Source of the DNA: Armatimonadota bacterium
Lineage (GTDB): Bacteria; Armatimonadota; UBA10988
DNA: 41,214 nt
Reading direction: 5' to 3'
Assembly (NCBI GenBank): GCA_016235455.1
Contig: JACRKZ010000133.1
Location: forward strand, 1-41,214
Below the pieces are notes generated by a model. That model was not told where the DNA came from. It worked only from the letters and a program-made list of their open reading frames with translations, and did not search any database. The position numbers were made by a program, and so were the translations under genes. This document shows, piece after piece, positions 24,185 to 31,687 of the stretch; the stretch's first letter is position 1, and each line of letters starts with the position of its first letter.

Positions 24185-25746
24185 AACGATGGATTGTGAC
24201 GCTGGGCCTGCTGGCCTGCCTACCCGCTGGCGCGGCCCTGCTCTGGCAGGTGCCCGAGGAACAGCCGCTGCCGCCGTTGACCGCGATGCGCTGGCAGCCC
24301 GACCTGTTCGTCGGCGCCGGTCTGCGGACCATGGACGAGGCCGCCGAGAAGCTGTGCACCCAGGTGGGGGCCACGCCGGGCGACGATCCGCTGTGGATCC
24401 GCTTGGACGCCTTCGACCTGTGCTCGGTGGGCGATTGCGAGTCCTGCCAGCCGCCGCCCGAGGACCCGCACCGCGTGGTGGCCGATGCGCCGCCGGGCGA
24501 GTTGCAGCCAGGCCACCTGCGCTTTGCTGCCCTGGCCAACCAGGCCCTCGCCGCCACGCGCGCGCGGCCCTATCTGGTGGTGCCCGCCGGCCAGTTGCCG
24601 CCGCTCGACTACCGCTGCGACACGTTGCTCGTGCTGCTGGCCTCACCGCCGCTGACCGCCCTGCGCGACCCCGCCGTGTACGACACGCGCCGGGCGCAGC
24701 GCGACGCCTGGCGTCGGACCGGCGCTGAGGTGCGCCACCTGATCACCGACGGCATGGGCGATCCGGCCGGGCTGCCGCTGTGCGCCGACCTGCTGCGCGA
24801 GCAGGCTGCTGAGCTGAAGCCGAGCCTGCTGTTGGCGCGTGACCGGGCGCACGCCACCGTGCTCGGGCCGGCCGCCTTGGCCCAGCGCATCCGCGCCGTG
24901 GCCGTGGATGGCGCCACGACGCCCGTCGGCGACCGTCTGCGCGCCGACGACCCCGACACCGCGCGGCTGCTCGATGTCTACAGCGCGCTCGACGGCGGCG
25001 GCGGCGAGTTGGGCCGACTGACGCTCGACTGCCTGGCCGCCGGGGCCGCCTGGGACGACGCGCGCGCCGGCGGGCGCGCGGTGCCCACGGGCCTGACCGA
25101 GCTGCTGGCGCGGCGCGCGAAGCTGACAGCTCCGCCGAGCAGTGGGCCGTTGTCCGCGGCCTGGTCGGCGTTCGTGGCCAAGGCTGAGCCACTGCCGCAT
25201 GTGACTCTGCCCAAGCTGGGTGAGGTGACCATCGATGGCGAGCGCATCGCTGGCGAATGGGATCGCGCGCTGCACCTGAACCTGACCCGCGACGACTCGG
25301 GCCAGACCAGCGCCCGGCCGGGCGAGGTGTGGCTGGGCCTCAGTGGCGACCGCCTGGTGGTCGCGGCGGTGGGCACCGAACCGGTGCCGGCCGAGGCCAC
25401 GTTGCGCGACCGCCTGGTGGTCACGCTGAGCCGGGGTGAGGCCGTGGTGCGGCTGGCCGGTGATGTCGGCGGCAAGGTGTCGGCCGAGCGCCTGGCGCGG
25501 CGCGGTGCGCCGTTGTCCTCCGCGGAGGCCGACGGGGCCAGGTGCGTCGGCCTGTTCGACGGGCCGGGCTGGTCGCTGGAGATGAGCATCCCGCTGGCGG
25601 CCATCGGGCTCGACCTGGGTGCGGGCTTTGGGCTCAACGTGGCGACCGAGCATCTGCGTGGTCGCGAGCACTGGCGCACGCTCTGGCTGCCCACCTGTGG
25701 CGGCGCCTGGCAACCAGAACGCAATGCACGCGCGACCCTCGGCTGA
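24181..25746 (+). CDS. Exported protein with C-terminal CBM9-like domain
   Basis: The GTG start overlaps the preceding stop. MKRWIVTLGLLACLPAGAALLW is a signal peptide or membrane anchor. Residues about 25-330 contain a Cys-rich segment (CSVGDCESCQ) and a helical middle that I cannot assign. Residues about 340-521 begin LGEVTIDGERIAGEWDRAL and contain VWLGLSGDRLVVAAVG and WSLEMSIPLAAIGLD. That order of strands, with a ligand-pocket W, is the CBM9/DOMON-like pattern also seen in the propeller protein at 852-4028. It is a likely partner of the DUF4380 protein in envelope glycan binding; no catalytic motif is visible. Confidence 0.7.
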   Translation: MKRWIVTLGLLACLPAGAALLWQVPEEQPLPPLTAMRWQPDLFVGAGLRTMDEAAEKLCTQVGATPGDDPLWIRLDAFDLCSVGDCESCQPPPEDPHRVVADAPPGELQPGHLRFAALANQALAATRARPYLVVPAGQLPPLDYRCDTLLVLLASPPLTALRDPAVYDTRRAQRDAWRRTGAEVRHLITDGMGDPAGLPLCADLLREQAAELKPSLLLARDRAHATVLGPAALAQRIRAVAVDGATTPVGDRLRADDPDTARLLDVYSALDGGGGELGRLTLDCLAAGAAWDDARAGGRAVPTGLTELLARRAKLTAPPSSGPLSAAWSAFVAKAEPLPHVTLPKLGEVTIDGERIAGEWDRALHLNLTRDDSGQTSARPGEVWLGLSGDRLVVAAVGTEPVPAEATLRDRLVVTLSRGEAVVRLAGDVGGKVSAERLARRGAPLSSAEADGARCVGLFDGPGWSLEMSIPLAAIGLDLGAGFGLNVATEHLRGREHWRTLWLPTCGGAWQPERNARATLG

Positions 25747-25782
25747 GCCATACTGAGAGGCTGACGTACCGGAGGACCCACC

Positions 25783-26592
25783 GTGCGCATCATGTTCTCA
25801 CGTGCCTGCCCCCTGACCCTTGGCGCGCTGCTCATCGCATCTTGGCCGCTGACTGCCGGCGGCAACGGCAACCCGGGCGTGGGCAACGGGCCCAAACCCG
25901 ACAAGGGCAACCCATCCGCCGCCTGGGGACAGCGGTATGAAGGTGTCGTCAAAGCAATCAGCGCGGACTCCATCACGCTCGGCGGCGTGAACGCCAAAGC
26001 CACTCGACCGCTGCCCCGCGGCGGCGACCGCGGCGCGAGCGAACGGGACACCACGCTCGGCCTGAGCACGGCCACTCGCTACGGCAACCTGACCCTAGGC
26101 GCGCGCACTGACTTGGCGGTCGGCCGCGCCGTGGCCCTGGCGCTGGTCAAACAGGACAACCTCATCGCGGCGCGCGGCGTCGTTGTCTACACCGGCGCGC
26201 CCGCCGACGGCGCCAGCCTCTGCGAGGCAGCGACGACGCCGTTGTTGGCGGCCGTCAGCGGCGCCAGTGCCGGCGAGCGCGCGGCGCGCATCGATCTGGG
26301 TGGCGGCAATCCGAGCGAAGGCGGCGGCAAGCCCGAGGGCACCCGCGTCAAGGGGCTGGTCGGCACCATCGACTCGCTCGACGGTGACCAATTGGTGCTC
26401 AACGTGGGCGGCAACAAGCTCGCCGTGAGCATCGCCGACGCCGGCCTGGGCAAGGTTGAGCCGCGCGGCCACGACCAGATCGTGGTCGGCCGGCGGGTCC
26501 TGGCGCTGTGTCGCGCGACCGACGGCGGCGCCAAGGACAGCGATGCCGCGGGCAAAACGGTGGCGGCGCTGCTGCAACTACCGGCTGGGTAG
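25783..26592 (+). CDS. Secreted protein with two DUF5666-like domains
   Basis: GGAGG eight bases before the GTG at 25783 sets the start. The 269-residue product begins with a signal peptide (FSRACPLTLGALLIAS). The mature part has a Gly/Asn/Pro-rich linker and two small beta domains of similar build: RYEGVVKAISADSITLGGVN at about 51-140, and VKGLVGTIDSLDGDQLVLNV at about 187-260. Each has a 'G-V/L-x-x-I-x-x-D-x-I-x-L' opening as in DUF5666/OB-fold-like exported proteins. The role is unknown, perhaps cell-surface binding. Its neighbours are the CBM9-like gene (36 bases upstream) and the TPR gene downstream, which has its own promoter candidate. Confidence 0.65.
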   Translation: MRIMFSRACPLTLGALLIASWPLTAGGNGNPGVGNGPKPDKGNPSAAWGQRYEGVVKAISADSITLGGVNAKATRPLPRGGDRGASERDTTLGLSTATRYGNLTLGARTDLAVGRAVALALVKQDNLIAARGVVVYTGAPADGASLCEAATTPLLAAVSGASAGERAARIDLGGGNPSEGGGKPEGTRVKGLVGTIDSLDGDQLVLNVGGNKLAVSIADAGLGKVEPRGHDQIVVGRRVLALCRATDGGAKDSDAAGKTVAALLQLPAG

Positions 26593-26623
26593 CTTCGATC
26601 GCGCTTGGCTGCGCGGCATCCCC

Positions 26624-26652
26624 TTGCCATCGCCCGGCTGTCACACTAGCCT
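26624..26652 (+). promoter_or_regulatory. Candidate sigma-70 promoter
   Basis: TTGCCA (26624-26629), 17 bases, then TAGCCT (26647-26652). It lies 35 bases before the GTG at 26687 in a 94-base gap. The -10 is a weak match. Confidence 0.35.
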
Positions 26653-26686
26653 TGGTTGCGTGGTACTCGGATACGAGGAGATGCTG

Positions 26687-28768
26687 GTGACCAAGCGCAT
26701 CGTCATGCTGGCGCTCATCGCCGCTTGCCTGGGCTCGGCGAGCGGCCAGGAGGTCGGCGCCATCCGGCAGGCCGTGGTCGACAAGCCGGAGCTGCTGGCC
26801 GGTGCCATCGCCGTCACGGACGGGCGGCGGGCCAACGACGTGGTCTGGCTGCGGCTGACCCAGGCGCAAGTGCCCGAGCCCTCGGCGCAGGCGCTGCGGG
26901 CGTGGGTGAACAACGGCGGCACGCTGTGGACCGAAACCGACGCCGCCGCCGTCTTTGGACTGCGCGTCTTGCGGCCCACGATGCGCGAGCTGTACGGCCA
27001 TGGCCGGCGCGCCTGCGCGCCGATGGCCTCGCCCCTGGTGGCCGGGGTCAACGATATCTGGTACCGCCTGGAGCCCACGGCGGCGTTCCTGGGGCCGGAT
27101 CCACGGCTGCTGGCACTGCTCCGCGTGGCCGACCCCACCGAGCCGCCCACCGTGGCCAAGCTGGTCTCGGCCGAGCTCTCGTACGGCAGCGGCCGGGTCA
27201 TCCACCGGCCGTCCGAGATCCACCAGACGCGCGCCGACGGCAAGACCTTCGAGGCCAACCTGCGGCTCGGCTCGACGCCCAGCCTGGACGAGGTGGTCAT
27301 CCCGGTGGAGACCCTGACCGCCACCCAGAAGCGCTGCGCCGAGACCGTCGCTCTGGTGGCCAAGCCCGAGCAGGCCGCCGACCTCAAGAATCGACTGCTC
27401 AGCGTGTTCCTCGCCTACCGCCTGTGGTGGGCCGAGCATCTGACCAACTCAGGCAAGTTCGATGACGCCTTGGCGCAGTTGCGAGCGGTGGCCGCCGATC
27501 TGCCTCAGGATCCCGACGTCTACCTCGCCGTGGCGCACTGGAACGAGCGGCAGAACCGGCAGGAAGCCGCGGACCAGGCCCGCGGCCAGGCCACCGCGGC
27601 CTACGCCGCCGCCAAACGCGCCATGCCCAGCGCCGACACCAAGCGGCTGCGCGTGCCCTGGTCCAGCTTCGTGCTGAGCGTGAACGCCGCCGGCGCCGCC
27701 TGGGACAAGCCCACCCGTGAGAACGTGGCGCTGGTGGCCGCGCGCACGAACCACCTGGTGGCGCTGGACAACTACCGACGTGGCGAACTGGCCACCGCCG
27801 AACGGCTCTGGCAGGAAGCCTTCCGCTCCCGGCCCGACCAGTCGCTGACGCCGTTCTACCTGGGCCTGACCTACCGCACCTGGGCCGATGACCCGCGAGC
27901 CTCGGGCCGCGAGCGGGTCGCCTGGTACAACACCGCCGCCGGCTGGTTCGATGCCACGTGCCTGCTGCCGCCGACCACCGAACTGGACGCCCCGGCGCTG
28001 GGCCAGGCCCGCAATCTGGCCGAGACATCGCGCAACGGCGCGGTGCAGAGCGCCAAGGAGCCGCCCGACGTGCTGGCGCGCGGCGGCTTCATCTACCGCT
28101 ACGACGCCGCCGACCCGCGCTTCCGCACCAGCCCGCTGCTGGCCAGTCTGCAAGCGTCGTTCGACTCTGCCTACCAGGGCGTGGCCCAGTATGGCGTGTG
28201 GCTCGACCCCACCGAGGTGCTGCTGCCCACCGACGACTTCGCGCTGCGCACCATGCTGCCGAGCACCGGCGTCACGCGCCAGATCTATCCCACCTCGGCC
28301 ACCGCGGGCCGACGCATCTACCTGGCCGGCACGCCGCTGACCCTCGACCGGCAGTGCCGTCACGAGTTCGTGCGAGTGGTCTGCAATGCGCTGACGGAAG
28401 GCGGTTTCCCGCCGCCGGTGTGGTTCGAGGTGGGCCTGGCCAGCAGCGCCGAGAACGACGACTACCGCTCGCGGCTGGCCGGCATCAACATCCGCGGGGG
28501 CCGCGTCATGAGCATCGAGCAGCTCAACGATGCGCAGAACCTGCGCAGCCGCGACGCGCTCGACCACTGCCTGGGCCAGTCGGAGTTGATGGTCAAGGCA
28601 CTCCTCGTACGCTTCGGACCGCAGACCGTGGTACCGTTCCTGATGAGCATGGGCTGGGGCGCTTCGCCCGAGGTGGCCTTCGTCAACTGGACCGGCCTGG
28701 GCCAGGCGCAGTTCCTCACGGCGTGGGTGAACGGCCAGTTCGGCGCGCCGGGCAATGGGCCGCGTTGA
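26687..28768 (+). CDS. Exported TPR protein with a degenerate gluzincin (peptidase MA-like) domain
   Basis: GAGGAG ends six bases before the GTG at 26687 and directly abuts the upstream ATG at 26681, so the GTG is the better start. The 693-residue product has a signal peptide (IVMLALIAACLGSASGQ). An N-terminal region of about 190 residues (LRAWVNNGGTLW) resembles a GATase-like fold. TPR-type helices follow (FDDALAQLRAVAADLP, ATAERLWQEAF). The C-terminal domain aligns with peptidase MA, but the zinc site is broken: the usual HExxH reads HEFVR at 559-563, and the W-x-x-E-G-L-A position reads WFEVGLA near 579-585. It is probably a non-catalytic scaffold; activity cannot be excluded from sequence alone. 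Confidence 0.78.
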   Translation: MTKRIVMLALIAACLGSASGQEVGAIRQAVVDKPELLAGAIAVTDGRRANDVVWLRLTQAQVPEPSAQALRAWVNNGGTLWTETDAAAVFGLRVLRPTMRELYGHGRRACAPMASPLVAGVNDIWYRLEPTAAFLGPDPRLLALLRVADPTEPPTVAKLVSAELSYGSGRVIHRPSEIHQTRADGKTFEANLRLGSTPSLDEVVIPVETLTATQKRCAETVALVAKPEQAADLKNRLLSVFLAYRLWWAEHLTNSGKFDDALAQLRAVAADLPQDPDVYLAVAHWNERQNRQEAADQARGQATAAYAAAKRAMPSADTKRLRVPWSSFVLSVNAAGAAWDKPTRENVALVAARTNHLVALDNYRRGELATAERLWQEAFRSRPDQSLTPFYLGLTYRTWADDPRASGRERVAWYNTAAGWFDATCLLPPTTELDAPALGQARNLAETSRNGAVQSAKEPPDVLARGGFIYRYDAADPRFRTSPLLASLQASFDSAYQGVAQYGVWLDPTEVLLPTDDFALRTMLPSTGVTRQIYPTSATAGRRIYLAGTPLTLDRQCRHEFVRVVCNALTEGGFPPPVWFEVGLASSAENDDYRSRLAGINIRGGRVMSIEQLNDAQNLRSRDALDHCLGQSELMVKALLVRFGPQTVVPFLMSMGWGASPEVAFVNWTGLGQAQFLTAWVNGQFGAPGNGPR

Positions 28769-28793
28769 CAGCCCGCGCCGGCGTCACTAGAAT
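28765..28793 (+). promoter_or_regulatory. Consensus-like sigma-70 promoter
   Basis: A perfect -35 TTGACA (28765-28770), a 17-base spacer and TAGAAT (28788-28793), one mismatch from TATAAT. It overlaps the stop of the preceding gene and lies 36 bases before the ATG of the UVR-motif gene, predicting transcription from about base 28800. Confidence 0.75.
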
Positions 28794-28828
28794 CGGCGGC
28801 AAACGCGCTTTGGGAACGGTGTAACTGG

Positions 28829-29620
28829 ATGGCGGCAATGAGCGACGATATTCGGCCCCTGATGGACGACTGGCCCTATGACCCGCACGAGGAGATGATG
28901 GTCCGGCGGATCGTGGCCAACGACGGTCAGCCGCGCCTGCAGATCCGGGTCGAGCTGGGCATCCTCGAATTGCACATCACCGGCCGGCCCGACGGCCGGC
29001 AGCCGCACGGCTTCCCCACGCTGCTGGACTATCACCTCGACCGCGCCCGGCGCGAACTCAAGGAGCCCGACGGCGAGCGCTTCGAGCTGACCCATCCCGA
29101 ATGCCGCGAGCTGCAACGCGAGGCCATGCAGTTCTACCATCGTCGGGTGAGTTGGATGCGGCTGGGCGAGTTTGCCTTGGCCGTGGCCGATGCTGAGCAC
29201 AACCTGGCGGTCATGGATATGCTGCGCGAGCGGGCCGCCGACCGCGAGGACTGGCTCGAATCCGAGCAGTACCGCGCCTTCGTGCTGAGCCACCTGACCC
29301 GCGCCAAGGCGCTCGATCTGCTCAATCAGAGCCATCGCGAGGCCGCCATCGATGCTCTGGATGAAGGCATCGAGACCATCGAAGCCATCTTCAGGCAGGA
29401 CTACGAACGGCCCGAGCTGGTCGACCACAACACCGACTTGCAGGGCTTGCGCGAGCTGCGGCGCTCGCTCATCGAGCGGCCGAACGCGCCGGTGGGCATT
29501 CGCCGCGAGAGCGACCGCGAACGGCTCATGCGCGAACTGGCCACGGCGGTCGAGCACGAGGATTACGAACGCGCCGCCGAGCTACGCGACGCACTGTCGC
29601 AACTCAAGACGCAGGCCTGA
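28829..29620 (+). CDS. Cytoplasmic protein with C-terminal UVR motif
   Basis: The 263-residue product has no signal peptide. Its C-terminal 40 residues (RERLMRELATAVEHEDYERA followed by AELRDALSQL) form the paired-helix UVR motif shared by UvrB, UvrC and McsA. The middle is a long helical region (REAMQFYHRRVSWMRLGEFA) that reads as a TPR-like helical repeat. The N-terminus (DWPYDPHEEMMVRR, then PRLQIRVELGILELHITGRP) is a small beta-rich unit. The UVR motif mediates contact with a partner, so an adaptor role is inferred; the partner is unknown. Transcription should come from the promoter at 28765-28793. The start could also be the ATG at 28838. Confidence 0.8.
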   Translation: MAAMSDDIRPLMDDWPYDPHEEMMVRRIVANDGQPRLQIRVELGILELHITGRPDGRQPHGFPTLLDYHLDRARRELKEPDGERFELTHPECRELQREAMQFYHRRVSWMRLGEFALAVADAEHNLAVMDMLRERAADREDWLESEQYRAFVLSHLTRAKALDLLNQSHREAAIDALDEGIETIEAIFRQDYERPELVDHNTDLQGLRELRRSLIERPNAPVGIRRESDRERLMRELATAVEHEDYERAAELRDALSQLKTQA

Positions 29621-29650
29621 GCCCCAACCGGCTTGGCCCGCGGTCTCCGT

Positions 29651-31398
29651 CTATCGCGGCGGTGGTCGGCCGATCAGCGAGCCGCTCTGCAGGGCCATCT
29701 GCGACAGCCCGCTCTCCAGCACGTACGGCGACGGCTCCGGTCCGCCGCTGATCCCGCGTAGTTGCCAGACGCCAGCCTCGTAGCGCACTTCGCTACCGGC
29801 CCACGGCTGCACCTCGAAGCGTAGCCGCGACGGCCGGAAGGCGCTATCGATGGGCAGACTGCCCGTGTCGTAGACCAGCCGGCCTTCGGCGTTGAGCAGC
29901 TGGCCGCGTACACCGTGGCGCGGGTCGTAGCCCAAGACCAGCCTGAACCGTCGCCCTGGCCCGAGCGCCGGCGGGAAGGTTTCGCGCACCGTATCGTCGT
30001 CCGTCCCGCGGTACTCCAACACCAGCCGCGGCTGGTTGGCCGGCACGTCGCCGTCGTTGTCGCCGTGCGACCAGCGCAGGCCCAAACTGCCCTCGCCGTC
30101 GAGGTGCACGCCGCACTGGCCGTAGAAGTAGGCGCGGCCCAGGTCCAGCGTGAAGGCCATCTGCCACGGGCCCTCGAGCACGCGTCCGAGCGGAAGCGTG
30201 CCGCCATTCACCTGGCCCTTGGCGCCGGCCTGGCCCTCGGCGGCGCGTGTCACCGTCAGCGCTGCTGGGTCGGGCAACGGCTCGGCTCCACGACAATGTC
30301 CGCGCCGGCCACGGTCACCTTGGCGTCGGGCGCCACGGTCGGCACCATCTGCAGCTGCGCGCCGATGCGCACCCTTACATCGCGCGCCGGCAGGCAGCCG
30401 ATGTTGTGCATGACCACGCCGGTCGCCGAACGCGTCACGCGCAGCGCCGGGCCGAGGAAGTAGTCGTAGACGGCGCGGTCGACGGCGCCCATCATGCGCG
30501 GCGTGGTGGTGTGGAAGAAGGCCACGCCTGGCATCTCGGGCCGCGACCAGCGCAGATAAGCGATCTGCCGGCGCACCTCCAGGTGCGTGGTGGCCCAGTC
30601 GCGCAGGCCCAGCACGGCCACCGCCTTGTCGGGGCAGACCGCCGCCGCCGAGCCCACGCGGTCGTCGAACACGCCGTAGCCACGCCAGTCGCCCACGTAG
30701 GTCTCGGCCAGGACCAGGTCGGATACCTTCAGCCCGGCAATCATTGCCTCGCCCTTGGCCGCCAGGCAGTAAGGCGCCAGGAACAGATCGGGCCTCGCCG
30801 CGCGCGCGCCGAGCAGCGCCTGGCCCATGACCTGGTCCTTGGGGTCACCGGCGCCGAATTCGTCGATCATCACGCCCGGCGTACCGGCCAGCTCGGTGGT
30901 CCAATGCTGCACCCAACTCGCCGCCTCGGTCCAGGTGGGATGCGCCAAACCGTATTTCCAGGCCAACGGCCACACCCCGCGCGCCAGCCAGTCCTCGGCC
31001 CGCTCGCCACGGCCCAGCAGCTTGCTGGTCACCCACTTCTGGGTCGGCGGGCAACTCCAGTAGTTGAAATGCAGCCGGCGCGGCGTGACGAACAGCGTTC
31101 GGGATGGCGAACGCTGTTCACCGACACGGGCGGTGAGGGTCACCTGGCCCAGCCGGGTCGGCGTCCAGTCGAGCGTCTGCCCGGCGGCCACGACGCCCAG
31201 ATCGCGCGTGCCCGTCTCGTCGCCGAGGGCGATGGTGGCCGGCTGATCGGCGTCCGTGCCGAGGTGGACGGCCTGGCCGAGCACCGGCAGCGCGTCGGAG
31301 ACGCGCAGCGTTGGGGCGGCTTGGGCGAGGGCGACGCCGAAGAGCAGAACTACCGGTGACAGGTGGCGCATGGCGCGGAGTTCGCCGCGCGGACCCAT
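29651..31398 (-). pseudogene. Exported barrel/LamG-like protein interrupted by a one-base deletion
   Basis: Two adjacent frames join into one protein of about 580 residues. The 5' part, from an ATG at 31398 or 31371 to a TGA at 30256-30258, has a signal peptide (SPVVLLFGVALAQAA), an Ig-like segment, and a barrel with TPGVMIDEFGAGDP (E about 180 a possible catalytic acid) and YCLAAKGEAMIAGLK. It ends DIVVEP, then SRCPTQQR. The 3' part in the -1 frame continues LPDPAALTVTRAAEG and then a concanavalin/LamG-like domain (DLGRAYFYGQCGVHLDGEGS, RLRFEVQPWAG). Around 30278-30288 the + strand has GGCTCGGCTC where GGCTCCGGCTC would restore E-P-E-P-L-P-D-P. It may be a true pseudogene or a sequencing error; no slippery heptamer is present. 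Confidence 0.8.
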
Positions 31399-31449
31399 CG
31401 CTCCTTCCCGGTGTCGCTCGCGGCGGTGCTACACTGCTCACAGAGAGCG

Positions 31450-31687
31450 ACGACGAAGCAGGTCTACAACGTCGCCTTCGAGCCCGGGCGAGAGCGGCTG
31501 GATTCTGGCGCGCGTGCCAGAGATCGCCGGCGCGGTCAGCCAAGGCCGCACCACGGCCAAGGCGCGCTAGATGATCGCCGACGCCGTGCAACTGCTGCTC
31601 GAGGTGCGCCTGGAAGATGCTCGGGCGGGCACCGGCTCTACCGCCCCACCTCCAGCCGTCGCACCACCAACTCACCCCCGAAGTTGA
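31450..31687 (+). pseudogene. Decayed HicB-type antitoxin
   Basis: Three blocks in order recreate a HicB N-terminal domain. TTKQVYNVAFEPG comes in one frame, then after one extra G at 31486-31488 ESGWILARVPEIAGAVSQGR plus TTAKAR in the next frame, then a TAG at 31568-31570, then MIADAVQLLLEVRLED. HicB proteins read '...G-G-x-x-x-x-x-P-x-x-x-G-x-x-S-Q-G-x-T-x-x-E-A-x-x-x-I-x-x-A-I'. The amber is one base from CAG (Gln), and the first codon ACG (31450) may be a lost ATG. No HicA toxin is adjacent. Its 3' end overlaps the GxGYxYP gene on the other strand. The frameshift, amber and missing start together argue for real decay. Confidence 0.72.

Noticed and set aside
30259..30277. TTG at 30277 as an independent gene start
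   Set aside because: No ribosome site is present, and the encoded LPDPAALTV continues the upstream protein across a one-base gap.
30278..30288. Programmed -1 frameshift in the barrel/LamG gene
   Set aside because: There is no X-XXY-YYZ slippery heptamer or clear downstream pseudoknot; a lost base explains it more simply.
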